A model generated the notes under the pieces. The model was not told the origin of the DNA. It did not search any database and worked only from the letters and a program-made list of their open reading frames with translations. Positions 53,814 through 62,607 of a stretch of DNA of 64,000 nt are shown piece after piece (position 1 is the first letter of the stretch; every line of letters starts with the position of its first letter). Position numbers and translations under genes: made by a program. This DNA is from Arthrobacter oryzae. Lineage in GTDB: Bacteria > Actinomycetota > Actinomycetes > Actinomycetales > Micrococcaceae. The stretch spans positions 1 through 64,000 of the forward strand of contig NZ_JAUSSM010000011.1 in the NCBI RefSeq assembly GCF_030812315.1. Direction: 5' to 3'.

Positions 53814-55352
53814 ATGATGACTGTGCCTACACTCACCGGCCGGCAGCCGGAAGCTGCCCGCCGTCCGGGCCTGGCCGCGCAATTGCTGCGCCGCAAGCCG
53901 ATCGGCCAGATGGTCAGCGAGGCCGAAAACGGCCACGGCGGCACCAAGCTGGTCCGCAGCTTCGGAGTCCTGCAGCTGACCATGATCAGCGTCGGCGCCA
54001 CCCTGGGGACAGGCATCCTGGTCATCCTGGGCGAATCCGTGCCCCTCGCAGGTCCGGCCATCTGGATTTCGTTCGCCATCGCCGGCCTGGCCGCCCTGCT
54101 CTCCGCCGTCTCCTACGCCGAAATGGCCGGACTCGTCCCCGTGGCGGGCTCCAGCTACTCCTACACCTACGCCACCATGGGCGAGGGCATGGCCTGGATC
54201 TGCGGCTGGTGCCTCGTCCTGGAGTACGCCGTATCGGTCGCCGCCGTGGCCGTGGGGGCAGGCCAGTACGTGAACGAGACCCTTGCGGTCTTCGGGCAAG
54301 TCCTGCCGGACTCCATCTCACAGCCGCCCGGTGACGGCGGCATCATGAACATCCCGGCCATGGTCATCGTGGTCCTGGCCACGATCCTGCTGGTCCGCGG
54401 CGCCCGGGAAAGCGCCTGGATCAACACTGCGATCGTTGTGGTCAAGGTCGGCATCCTCCTCTTCTTCTGCGCCGTGGCCTTCACCGCCTTCAACGCAGGC
54501 AACTTCGAGCCGCTCCTGCCCATGGGTGCAGCCGGTGTCTCGGCCGCCGCCTCCACGGTGTTCTTTTCCTACATCGGTTTCGACGCCGCCTCCACCGCCG
54601 GTGAGGAAGCCCGCAACCCCAAGCGGGACCTGCCGCGCGCCATCATGCTGTCGATGCTGATCGTCACCACGATCTACGTCCTCGTGGCAGTCGCCGCAAT
54701 CGGCGCCCGCCCGTGGGGCTGGTTCGACGGCACCGAAGCCGCCCTCGTCAAGATCCTTGAAGAGACCACCGGGCAACCGTGGGTCGCCTTGGTCTTCGCC
54801 GTCGGCGCCGTACTGGCCATTGCCAGCATCGTCCTTACCGTCCTCTACGGCCAGACCCGCATCCTGCTCTCCATGTCCCGCGACGGCCTGATCCCCAGGA
54901 TCTTCGGCCGCGTCTCTTCCCGCACCGGCACACCCGTTGCCGGCACACTGATCGTCGGCGTCGCCGTCGCCGTCACCGCCGGGCTCGTGCCGCTCGGGGC
55001 CCTGGCGGACGCCACCAGCATCGGCACCCTGTTCGCCTTTGCCCTGGTCAACGTTGCCGTCATCTACCTGCGGCGCAACCGGCCCGAGCTCAAGCGCACC
55101 TTCAGGGTGCCGCTGTTCCCGCTGACCCCGATCCTCGGCGCTCTTATGTGTGCGTTCCTCATGGCCAACCTCGGCGCCGACACCTGGGTGGTCTTCGGCA
55201 TCTGGATGCTGGTGGGACTCGCGGCCTACTTCGGCTACGGCCGGCGCCACTCCAGGGTGGCGGCGCTCAGCCACGGGGAATACCGTGAACTCAGCGGGCG
55301 GGAAACTTCAACACCGTCCACCACCGAACCGACGAAGGCAGACCTTTCATGA
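53814..55352 (+). CDS. APC-family amino acid permease
   Basis: About 512 aa, 12 or more hydrophobic segments. First helix region VGATLGTGILVILGESVPLAGPA carries the GxG motif for the substrate carboxylate; FFSYIGFDAASTAGEEARNPKRDLP is the conserved helix 6 region. Similar to cationic amino acid (CAT) transporters. Its last codons overlap the DavB-like start in ATGA, so it probably imports that enzyme's substrate, lysine by inference. GTG at 53754 is an alternative start. Confidence 0.82.
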   Translation: MMTVPTLTGRQPEAARRPGLAAQLLRRKPIGQMVSEAENGHGGTKLVRSFGVLQLTMISVGATLGTGILVILGESVPLAGPAIWISFAIAGLAALLSAVSYAEMAGLVPVAGSSYSYTYATMGEGMAWICGWCLVLEYAVSVAAVAVGAGQYVNETLAVFGQVLPDSISQPPGDGGIMNIPAMVIVVLATILLVRGARESAWINTAIVVVKVGILLFFCAVAFTAFNAGNFEPLLPMGAAGVSAAASTVFFSYIGFDAASTAGEEARNPKRDLPRAIMLSMLIVTTIYVLVAVAAIGARPWGWFDGTEAALVKILEETTGQPWVALVFAVGAVLAIASIVLTVLYGQTRILLSMSRDGLIPRIFGRVSSRTGTPVAGTLIVGVAVAVTAGLVPLGALADATSIGTLFAFALVNVAVIYLRRNRPELKRTFRVPLFPLTPILGALMCAFLMANLGADTWVVFGIWMLVGLAAYFGYGRRHSRVAALSHGEYRELSGRETSTPSTTEPTKADLS

Positions 55353-57079
55353 CCATCGCCACCGAACTGCCGGCAAACAATCCCGCGGCCGCACCCGGCC
55401 CCGAAGCCGCCTCGACACAGCGCCCGGCAGCCGACGCCCCCATCACCATGCTGAACCCGGACTTCCCGTTCAGTTACGACCACTACCTCGCGCACCCGGA
55501 CGGCCTCGGCTCCGTCCCGCCCGAGCTGTACGGGACCGAAGTGGCCGTGGTCGGGGCGGGACTCTCCGGCCTGGTTACGGCTTACGAACTGATGAAGCTG
55601 GGCCTTCGCCCGGTCATCTACGAGGCGGACCGGATCGGCGGCCGGCTGCGCACCGCCAGCTTCCCGTCGGCACCGGGCGTGGTGGCGGACCTCGGCGGCA
55701 TGCGGTTCCCGGTGTCCGGCAAGGCGTTCTACCACTACGTGGACCTGCTGGGCTTGCAGACCCAGGAATTCCCCAACCCGCTGGCGCCCTCCACCTCCAG
55801 CACCGTGATTGAACTGGCCGGGCAGAAGCACTACGCCAGCACCCCGGCGGACCTGCCGCCGTTCTTCCGCGAAGTGGCGGATGCCTGGAAGGCGGCCGTG
55901 AACGACGGTGCCAGGTTCAGCGAGATGCAGGACGCCATCCGGGCGCGGGACACTGCCAGGATCAAGGAGATCTGGAACGAACTCCTGCCCCTCATGGACG
56001 AACAGACGTTCTACGGCTTCATCGCCGCCAGCGAGTCCTTCAGGGAGGCGGGCTTCGCGCACCGCGAGGCGTTCGGTCAGGTGGGCTTCGGGACGGGCGG
56101 CTGGGACACGGACTTCCCCAACTCCATCCTCGAAATCCTGCGCGTCGTTTATACCGACGCCGACGACCAGCACCGCCTGATTGCCGGGGGAGCGCAGCGG
56201 CTCCCCGAGGCACTGTGGCAGCACGCGCCGTCGGGCATGGCCCACTGGCCGGAAGGGACGTCACTGGCGTCGCTGCACTCAGGTTCCCCGCGCGGCGCCG
56301 TCGACCGGATCGGCCGGGACGCCAACGGAGACCTGCGCCTCCGCGAACGCTGGGGCCGGGAGGCGTCCTATCCTGCGGTGGTCACCACGTGCCAGTCCTG
56401 GCTGCTGTCCACCCGGATCCACACCGAGGAGGCCCTGTTCCCGGCGGAGCTGTGGACGGCGATCGAACGGTCGCACTACATGCAGTCCTCCAAGACCTTC
56501 GTGATGGTGGACCGCCCGTTCTGGAAGGATACCGACCCGGCCACCGGACGCGACGTCCTGTCCATGACCCTGACGGACCGGTTGAACCGCGCCACCTACC
56601 TGCTGGATGACGGGCCGGACAAGCCTGCCGTCATCCTGCTCTCCTACACCTGGAACGACGACGCCCTGAAGTGGTTGGCGCTCGACGCCGACCAGCGGGT
56701 GGAGCTTATGCTGCACTCGCTCGAGCAGATCTACCCGGGCGTGGACATTGCCAGCCACATCATTGGCCAGCCCATCACGGTCTCGTGGGAGGCGGACCCC
56801 AACTTCATGGGCGCCTTCAAGGCGAACCTGCCCGGGCACTACCGCTACCAGCAGCGGCTGTTCACACATTTCAAGCAGGACAAGCTGCCGGAGGGCCAGC
56901 GCGGGATCTTCCTGGCCGGCGACGACGTTTCCTTCACCGCCGGCTGGGCTGAAGGCGCCGTGACCACGGGCCTCAACGCGGTGTGGGGCGTGGTGAACCA
57001 CCTCGGCGGTCACTCCGCTGCCGCCAATCCGGGTCCGGGCGAGCTGCTCGACGCGCTGGGGCCGATCAGCCTCGATTGA
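55349..57079 (+). CDS. davB: DavB-like L-lysine 2-monooxygenase (flavin amine oxidase family)
   Basis: 576 aa. FAD-binding GAGLSG at 69-74 with EADRIGGRLRT, then PFFREVADAWKAAV, FGQVGFGTGGWDTDFPNSILEI, RSHYMQSSKTFVMVDRPFWK, PITVSWEADPNFMGAFKANLPGHYRYQQRL and FLAGDDVSFTAGWAEGAVTTGLNAVWG. These stretches match remembered Pseudomonas DavB almost residue by residue, well beyond general family similarity. DavB oxidatively decarboxylates L-lysine to 5-aminovaleramide. Other lysine or arginine oxidases of the family are less likely. It overlaps the permease gene by 4 bp. Confidence 0.82.
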   Translation: MTIATELPANNPAAAPGPEAASTQRPAADAPITMLNPDFPFSYDHYLAHPDGLGSVPPELYGTEVAVVGAGLSGLVTAYELMKLGLRPVIYEADRIGGRLRTASFPSAPGVVADLGGMRFPVSGKAFYHYVDLLGLQTQEFPNPLAPSTSSTVIELAGQKHYASTPADLPPFFREVADAWKAAVNDGARFSEMQDAIRARDTARIKEIWNELLPLMDEQTFYGFIAASESFREAGFAHREAFGQVGFGTGGWDTDFPNSILEILRVVYTDADDQHRLIAGGAQRLPEALWQHAPSGMAHWPEGTSLASLHSGSPRGAVDRIGRDANGDLRLRERWGREASYPAVVTTCQSWLLSTRIHTEEALFPAELWTAIERSHYMQSSKTFVMVDRPFWKDTDPATGRDVLSMTLTDRLNRATYLLDDGPDKPAVILLSYTWNDDALKWLALDADQRVELMLHSLEQIYPGVDIASHIIGQPITVSWEADPNFMGAFKANLPGHYRYQQRLFTHFKQDKLPEGQRGIFLAGDDVSFTAGWAEGAVTTGLNAVWGVVNHLGGHSAAANPGPGELLDALGPISLD

Positions 57080-57085
57080 GCGCTG

Positions 57086-57607
57086 CTAGCCGGCGTGCAG
57101 TTCCCGGTGCGCCTGGGCGAGTTCGCGGTAGCGCGCGGCGTTGCGCTGCACGCCGTCGTACTCTTCGTCGGTGAGCTCGCGCCGGACTTTCGCCGGGACA
57201 CCGGCCACCAGTGAACGCGGCGGAATGACAGTTCCTTCGAGGACGACGGCGCCGGCCGCCACGAGCGAGCCGGCGCCGATCACTGCGCCGTTGAGGATGG
57301 TGGCGCTCATGCCGATGAGGCAGTCGTCCTCCACAGTGCAGCCGTGCACGACGGCGCTGTGCCCAACGCTCACCCGGGCACCCACGGTGCAGGGGAATCC
57401 GGGGTCGGCGTGCAGCACCACGTTGTCCTGCAGGTTGCTGCCGGCACCCACGGTGATAGCCGCGGTGTCGGCACGGACGGAGACGCCGTAGAACGCGCTG
57501 GAGTCCTCGGCCAGGGTGGCGTTGCCGATCACGGACGCGCTGGGGGCAACGAAGACTGACGGGTGGACGTCCGGGCTGGTGCCGGCAAAAGGATATAAAG
57601 GAGCCAT
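57086..57607 (-). CDS. Gamma-carbonic-anhydrase family protein
   Basis: 173 aa left-handed beta-helix of hexapeptide repeats (SVIGNATLAEDSSAFYGVSV, AVIGAGSLVAAGAVVLEGTV). The metal-binding His set is seen in VVLHAD and VGHSAVVHG. Members bind zinc or iron; many lack clear carbonic anhydrase activity, so the role is open. Convergent with the DavB-like gene by 6 bp. Confidence 0.9.
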   Translation of the reverse strand: MAPLYPFAGTSPDVHPSVFVAPSASVIGNATLAEDSSAFYGVSVRADTAAITVGAGSNLQDNVVLHADPGFPCTVGARVSVGHSAVVHGCTVEDDCLIGMSATILNGAVIGAGSLVAAGAVVLEGTVIPPRSLVAGVPAKVRRELTDEEYDGVQRNAARYRELAQAHRELHAG

Positions 57608-57711
57608 GAGCCCAGCCTAGGACACTGTTCCCGTTAGCCTTTGGAAGCAGGCTCCGCAAGCGGACTTTGTGCCTAGTGACGCCGCTGACGTGACTCACTA
57701 GCATTGGGCCC

Positions 57712-58299
57712 ATGAAACTACGGGGTTTTGGCCCTCACGGGCTTCAGCTGCAAGGACTTCACCTGCGGAAGGACGGAGGGGGCGGGCCCGGCCGGTTCCG
57801 CCGGTTGATGCGGCGGATTGAGCAGCTCGAGGCCCTTGACCCGGCCGTCTCGGTGGCTGAGCCGCGGGCCGGCCGCCTGGTCGAAAACCCGCGGATGCGC
57901 AGCTTCCTGCACGGCGATGCAACCGGAATACCCCTGCACGGCGTCCTGACCGATGTGCCCTTCGGAGCCTGGTTCATGGCCATGTACCTCGACCTGTTCG
58001 CGGATCCCGGGACCCAGCGGGCAGCCACCCGGCTGGTGGGCCTTGGCGTCCTGGCCGCGGCGCCTACCGCGCTCACCGGATGGGCCGAGTGGGCTTTGGC
58101 CGGCCGGGCAACGAAGCGGGTTGGCATCGTCCATGCCGGGCTGAACGGCGTGGCCGTGCTGATCTTCCTCGGATCCTGGACCGCTCGGCGCCGGGGCAGG
58201 CACAGGCTCGGCATCCGGCTGGCACGGGTCGGTGCACTCCTGTTGATCGCGGGGGGATTCCTGGGCGGCTACATGGGCAGGGCCCGTCGGGGTACCTAG
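57712..58299 (+). CDS. DUF2231 membrane protein
   Basis: 195 aa. Cytosolic Gly/Arg-rich lead to about residue 65, FLHGDATGIPLHGVLTDVPFGAWFMAMYLDL (the DUF2231 start, with conserved His residues), then three more hydrophobic segments ending LLLIAGGFLGGYMGRARRG. Family of unknown function; some members sit near oxidoreductases. A 66-bp palindrome follows 14 bp after the stop. Confidence 0.82.
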   Translation: MKLRGFGPHGLQLQGLHLRKDGGGGPGRFRRLMRRIEQLEALDPAVSVAEPRAGRLVENPRMRSFLHGDATGIPLHGVLTDVPFGAWFMAMYLDLFADPGTQRAATRLVGLGVLAAAPTALTGWAEWALAGRATKRVGIVHAGLNGVAVLIFLGSWTARRRGRHRLGIRLARVGALLLIAGGFLGGYMGRARRGT

Positions 58300-58313
58300 G
58301 ACCTCCCGGCTTC

Positions 58314-58379
58314 CCCAACTGACTCGCACTTAACGTCGTCATTCACCGATTTCGCGACGTTAAGTGCGAGTCAGTTGGG
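58314..58379. repeat. 66-bp palindromic repeat, copy 3
   Basis: CCCAACTGACTCGCA plus CTTAACGTCG, 16-base centre, CGACGTTAAG plus TGCGAGTCAGTTGGG. Arms of 25 bp without a mismatch. Between convergent genes; the right arm supplies the stop codon (TAA, 58360-58362) and last six codons of the methyltransferase gene. Confidence 0.92.
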
Positions 58380-59076
58380 AGGGGACCTCTTTGGGACGGG
58401 ACCTCGGAGTGCGGAGGACCAGGAACTGGTAATGCTGCGTCCAGTGCCCCGCGCCGGGGCCTGATTCGGCGCCCGCGCCCTCCGGCCAGGTGACAAATTC
58501 CTCGATGTCGCCGTGCCGGCCGAAAATCCGCCGCAGGGCCATATCGCTCCGGCGGCTAAAAAAGCGCGGCGGCTCTATCTCGTCTTCGGGGTTGAGCACC
58601 TCTTCGTCGTCCCCGGACCAGAGTCCGACGGCGATCGGCGCCTCTGGCGCGGCCACGCGCACGAGCTCGCGGACGACGTCGTCGATGTCCCGGTTGGGGA
58701 TATGCAGCAGGGTGCTCATGCTCCATATTGCCGGGAAGGCGCCGTCGGCGAAGGGCAGGTTCCGGGCGCTGGCAACCGAGACGTTCAGTCCCTTGGAGGT
58801 TGCTATCCGCACATGCTCTTCGGACAGGTCAACGCCGGTGTAGTGGATCCCGGCCTGGACGAACTTCAGCCCGTCGAGCCCCGGGCCCGAGCCGATTTCC
58901 AGCACGCCGTGCCGGCCTTCGGCCTTCAGCCGGGCGATGAACAGTTCCCGCTGCTCCACACGCTGAGGAGTCAGCTGATGCTCCGGATGGAGGACCGCCC
59001 TCCGGTTGTAGAACGTGGCCAGCCGGTCCTCGCCGCTGTGTTCCCGGGCGAAGTGTTCGTCAGCGGTGTGGTCCAT
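58360..59076 (-). CDS. Class I SAM-dependent methyltransferase
   Basis: 238 aa. Rossmann-type motifs: motif I VLEIGSGPGLDGLKFVQ, YTGVDLSEEHVRIA (motif II), LPFADGAFPAIWSMSTLLHIP (motif IV region). Ubie/Methyltransf_11 type; small-molecule or lipid substrate unknown. The start at 59076 gives 16 bp to the purU stop; the longer frame upstream overlaps purU and is not supported. Its last residues (SQLTRT) are encoded by the palindromic repeat, so the C-terminus was altered by that element. Confidence 0.85.
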   Translation of the reverse strand: MDHTADEHFAREHSGEDRLATFYNRRAVLHPEHQLTPQRVEQRELFIARLKAEGRHGVLEIGSGPGLDGLKFVQAGIHYTGVDLSEEHVRIATSKGLNVSVASARNLPFADGAFPAIWSMSTLLHIPNRDIDDVVRELVRVAAPEAPIAVGLWSGDDEEVLNPEDEIEPPRFFSRRSDMALRRIFGRHGDIEEFVTWPEGAGAESGPGAGHWTQHYQFLVLRTPRSRPKEVPSQLTRT

Positions 59077-59092
59077 GGCCGGCGTTACATCG

Positions 59093-59953
59093 CTAGTTGA
59101 AGACCACTGTGCGGTTGCCGTCCAGCAGGACCCTGTGCTCGGCGTGCCACTGGACAGCCTGCGCCAGGGTGCGGCCCTCCACATCGCGGCCCATCTGCAC
59201 GAACTGTTCGGCGGTGCGGCGGTGGTCCACCCGGATGACTTCCTGCTCGATGATGGGGCCCTCGTCCAGGGCGGCCGTGACGTAGTGCGCCGTGGCGCCG
59301 ATCAGCTTCACGCCGCGGGCGTGGGCCTGGTGGTAGGGCTTCGCGCCCTTGAAGGACGGCAGGAAGGAGTGGTGGATGTTAATGGCCTTGCCGGTGAGCT
59401 CCGTGCACAGGTCATTGGACAGGATCTGCATATAGCGGGCCAGGACAGTCAGCTCGACGCCTTCTTCCGCAATGATCTTGCGCAGCTCGTCCTCGGCCTG
59501 GACCTTGGTGTCTGCGGTGACGGGAATGTAGTGGAACGGAATGCCGTAAAACTCCGCCAGCCCGGCCAGGTCCTGGTGGTTGGACACAATGGCGGGGATC
59601 TCGATGGGCAGCGTGCCGGAGCGCTGCAGGAACAGCAGATCGTTGAGGCAGTGGGCGGACTTGCTCGCCATGAGCAGCGTGCGGACCTTGCGTCCCTCGG
59701 GGTTCAGGCTCCACTGCATGCCGAACGCAGCCGCCACCGGTTCCAGCGCCGCGTACACGTCAGCCTGCGAACCGGCAGTGGTCGCCTCCACCCGCATGAA
59801 GAACGTGCCGGTGGACTGGCTGCCGTACTGCTGCGAATCCGTAATATTGCAGCCGGCCACGAGCAGTGCTCCTGCAACGGCATGCACGATCCCGGGACGG
59901 TCCGGGCAGGAGAGGGTCAGTACGTAGGCGGAGGTCAGCTGGTCTTCAGTCAC
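59093..59953 (-). CDS. purU: Formyltetrahydrofolate deformylase
   Basis: 286 aa. N-terminal ACT domain (YVLTLSCPDRPGIVHAVAGALL, residues 9-85), then a formyltransferase-type domain with NHQDLAGLAEFYGIPF, the catalytic HSFLPSFKGAKPYHQAHARGVK and TAHYVTAALDEGPIIEQ. Splits 10-formyl-THF to formate and THF; it sits divergent from glyA-folD, other one-carbon genes. Normal length. Confidence 0.95.
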   Translation of the reverse strand: MTEDQLTSAYVLTLSCPDRPGIVHAVAGALLVAGCNITDSQQYGSQSTGTFFMRVEATTAGSQADVYAALEPVAAAFGMQWSLNPEGRKVRTLLMASKSAHCLNDLLFLQRSGTLPIEIPAIVSNHQDLAGLAEFYGIPFHYIPVTADTKVQAEDELRKIIAEEGVELTVLARYMQILSNDLCTELTGKAINIHHSFLPSFKGAKPYHQAHARGVKLIGATAHYVTAALDEGPIIEQEVIRVDHRRTAEQFVQMGRDVEGRTLAQAVQWHAEHRVLLDGNRTVVFN

Positions 59954-60008
59954 GAAGAACAGCCTACCCGCGGTGGAGGCTCTGTTTTCGACGGGAGCTG
60001 GACGGGAA

Positions 60009-60038
60009 TTCGACGGGATTCGGAAAGGCTTTGATAGT
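60009..60038 (+). promoter_or_regulatory. Probable promoter of glyA
   Basis: TTCGAC, 18-bp spacer, GATAGT, with TT before it. Only a moderate match to the sigma consensus. It would start transcription near 60045, directly at the riboswitch. Confidence 0.45.
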
Positions 60039-60040
60039 CT

Positions 60041-60130
60041 TAACCGGTCGCAACTGGCGTTGGATGGCTAACCATCAGGGAGCGGCACCTACGAAGACCA
60101 CGGATCGTACGCCTGGGCCGAGGGTCATGT
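60041..60130 (+). promoter_or_regulatory. ZTP (pfl) riboswitch upstream of glyA
   Basis: The aptamer hallmarks are present in order: GTCGCAACTGGCG, a hairpin (GGATGG loop CCATC), the GGGAGCGG core, a linker, and the 3' part GTACGCCTGGGC with the invariant CGCCTGGGC of pfl/ZTP RNAs. ZTP riboswitches bind ZTP/ZMP when 10-formyl-THF is short and turn on glyA, folD, purH and related genes. Here the next genes are glyA and folD and the divergent gene is purU, an exact match to the known regulon. The leader 60131-60263 between aptamer and ribosome site has further stems; the mechanism (terminator or ribosome-site control) is unclear. Confidence 0.85.
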
Positions 60131-60274
60131 TTTGCCGGTAGGCAGCTTAGGCGCTGCCGACCCGTGACGCCGTGCTGCCCGTGACCTGCGGGCTTGTCCG
60201 TAACCAAGGGGCAGCGCAACGTTCCAGCCGGTAGCCTGACCTTAGCAGTGCCCATCCCTAGCCAGGAGCTTTTC

Positions 60275-61588
60275 GTGACTACTTCACCGACTTCCGTCAG
60301 CACTTCCTCCACCGTCAGTAACCTGCCGCTGGCTGAGCTCGATCCCGAGATCGCCGCAGTACTGGACCAGGAGCTTGGCCGCCAGCGCGGCACCCTGGAA
60401 ATGATCGCCTCCGAAAACTTCGCCCCGCGCGCCGTCATGGAAGCCCAGGGCTCCGTCCTGACCAACAAGTACGCCGAGGGCTACCCGGGCCGCCGCTACT
60501 ACGGCGGCTGCGAATACGTGGACATCGCCGAGCAGCTGGCGATCGACCGCGTCAAGGACCTGTTCGGCGCCGAGTACGCCAACGTCCAGCCGCACTCCGG
60601 TGCGCAGGCGAACGCGGCAGCCCTGTCTGCCATGATCACCCCTGGCGACAAGATCCTCGGCCTCTCCCTGGCCCACGGCGGGCACCTGACGCACGGGATG
60701 AAGCTCAACTTCTCCGGCAAGCTCTACAACGTGGCTGCCTACCAGGTGGAGCAGGACAACTTCCGCGTCGACATGGACAAGCTCCGCGAGCAGGCCATCG
60801 CCGAAAAGCCCCAGGTGATCATCGCCGGCTGGTCCGCCTACCCGCGCCACCTGGACTTCGCCGCCTTCCGCTCCATCGCCGACGAAGTCGGTGCGCTGCT
60901 CTGGACCGACATGGCCCACTTCGCCGGCCTCGTGGCTGCAGGCCTGCACCCGAGCCCGGTGCCGCACTCCGACGTCGTCACCTCCACCGTGCACAAGACC
61001 CTCGCCGGCCCCCGCTCCGGTGTGATCCTGGCCAAGCAGGAGTGGGCCAAGAAGCTCAACTCCAACGTGTTCCCGGGCCAGCAGGGCGGACCGCTCATGC
61101 ACGTCATCGCCGCCAAGGCCGTTGCCTTCAAGATCGCAGGCACCGAGGAATTCAAGGAGCGCCAGGAGCGCGTCCTCGAAGGCGCCAAGATCATCGCCGA
61201 CCGCCTGAACCAGGCCGACGTTGCAGAAGCCGGCGTCTCCGTGCTCACCGGCGGCACGGACGTACACCTGGTCCTGGTGGACCTGCGCAATTCCCAGCTG
61301 GACGGCCAGCAGGCCGAGGACCTCCTGCACTCCGTGGGCATCACCGTGAACCGCAACGCCGTTCCGTTCGACCCCCGCCCGCCGATGGTCACCTCCGGCC
61401 TGCGCATCGGTACCCCGGCCCTGGCCACCCGCGGCTTCGGCGCCGAGGAATTCACCGAGGTTGCCGAGATCATCGCCACCGCCCTGGTAAAAGGCACGGC
61501 CGGCAGCGTCGATATTGAAGCCCTGCAGGCCCGCGTGGACAAGCTCGCCGCCGACTTCCCGCTCTACCCGCAGCACGAGCAGTGGTGA
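60275..61588 (+). CDS. glyA: Serine hydroxymethyltransferase
   Basis: 437 aa PLP enzyme: serine + THF to glycine + methylene-THF. Visible: EMIASENFAPRAVMEAQGS, YAEGYPGRRYYGGCEYVD, the PLP Lys in STVHKTLAGPRSG, and the C-terminal VTSGLRIGTPALATRGF. Start at GTG 60275 with AGGAG six bases before. Downstream folD begins 9 bp after its stop. Confidence 0.96.
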   Translation: MTTSPTSVSTSSTVSNLPLAELDPEIAAVLDQELGRQRGTLEMIASENFAPRAVMEAQGSVLTNKYAEGYPGRRYYGGCEYVDIAEQLAIDRVKDLFGAEYANVQPHSGAQANAAALSAMITPGDKILGLSLAHGGHLTHGMKLNFSGKLYNVAAYQVEQDNFRVDMDKLREQAIAEKPQVIIAGWSAYPRHLDFAAFRSIADEVGALLWTDMAHFAGLVAAGLHPSPVPHSDVVTSTVHKTLAGPRSGVILAKQEWAKKLNSNVFPGQQGGPLMHVIAAKAVAFKIAGTEEFKERQERVLEGAKIIADRLNQADVAEAGVSVLTGGTDVHLVLVDLRNSQLDGQQAEDLLHSVGITVNRNAVPFDPRPPMVTSGLRIGTPALATRGFGAEEFTEVAEIIATALVKGTAGSVDIEALQARVDKLAADFPLYPQHEQW

Positions 61589-61596
61589 ACCCGTCC

Positions 61597-62508
61597 ATGG
61601 CGCAGACCGCGAAGATCCTTGACGGCAAGGCAGCCGCCGCCGCCATCAAGTCCGAGCTGACTGAGCGTGTCGCGGCGCTGAAGGCCCACGGCATCACTCC
61701 TGGCATTGCCACTGTGCTCGTGGGCGCGGACCCTGCCTCGCAGCTGTACGTGTCCATGAAGCACAAGCAGTCTGTGGAGATCGGGATGAACTCGATCCAG
61801 CGTGAGCTTCCGGCGGATGCCACCCAGGCCCAGGTTGAGGCCCTCATTGACGACCTCAACGCTGACCCCGCCTGCCACGGGTACATCGTGCAGCTGCCGC
61901 TGCCCAAGCATTTGGACACCGACGCCATCCTCGAGCGGATCGACCCCGCCAAGGATGCCGACGGCCTGCACCCGACCAACCTTGGCCGGCTGGTGCTTAA
62001 CGTTAACGGTGAGATCACGTCGCCGCTGCCGTGCACGCCCCGCGGCGTCATCGAGCTCCTGGAGCGCAACGGCTTCAGCCTCGCCGGCAAGCACGTCGTG
62101 GTGGTCGGCCGCGGCGTCACGATCGGCCGCTCGATCGGCCTGCTGCTCACCCGGCGGGCCGTGAACGCCACGGTCACACTGACGCACACCGGCACCAAGA
62201 ACCTCTCGGAGCTGCTGCGGCAGGCGGACGTCATTGTGGGCGCGGCGGGTGCCAAGCACATCGTCAAGGCGGCGGACGTGAAGCCGGGCGCGGCCGTGCT
62301 TGACGTCGGTGTCACCCGTGAAACCGACCCTGAGACGGGCAAGAGCAGGGTTCATGGCGACATCGATCCCGCCGCTGCCGAGGTAGCGGGCTGGATTTCA
62401 CCGAATCCGGGCGGTGTCGGTCCCATGACCGTGGCTCTGCTTATGACCAACGTGGTCGAAGCCGCGGAACGCAAATTGGCTGCGGACAGCACTTCGGGCA
62501 TCGCATAG
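61597..62508 (+). CDS. folD: Bifunctional methylene-THF dehydrogenase/cyclohydrolase
   Basis: 303 aa, normal length. Signatures ASQLYVSMKHKQSVEIGM (catalytic Lys in YVxxK), GYIVQLPLPKHLD, KDADGLHPTNLGRL, the NADP site VVVGRGVTIGRSIGLLL and the closing PNPGGVGPMTVALLM. GTG at 61585, which overlaps the glyA stop in GTGA, is an alternative start. Converts methylene-THF to 10-formyl-THF, feeding purN and purH. Confidence 0.95.
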   Translation: MAQTAKILDGKAAAAAIKSELTERVAALKAHGITPGIATVLVGADPASQLYVSMKHKQSVEIGMNSIQRELPADATQAQVEALIDDLNADPACHGYIVQLPLPKHLDTDAILERIDPAKDADGLHPTNLGRLVLNVNGEITSPLPCTPRGVIELLERNGFSLAGKHVVVVGRGVTIGRSIGLLLTRRAVNATVTLTHTGTKNLSELLRQADVIVGAAGAKHIVKAADVKPGAAVLDVGVTRETDPETGKSRVHGDIDPAAAEVAGWISPNPGGVGPMTVALLMTNVVEAAERKLAADSTSGIA

Positions 62509-62526
62509 CCAACTGAAATGCAGCAG

Positions 62527-62556
62527 GGGCGCCTACTCCCGTGGGAGTAGGCGCCC
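62527..62556 (+). terminator. folD terminator
   Basis: GGGCGCCTACTCCC, loop GT, GGGAGTAGGCGCCC: a perfect 14-bp stem, 18 bp after folD. No T run, but very stable. Confidence 0.8.
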
Positions 62557-62607
62557 TACTGCGTTAAGCCGACGACGCCGCGCGGCCGGCGCGGCTAGGC
62601 TCGCAGT

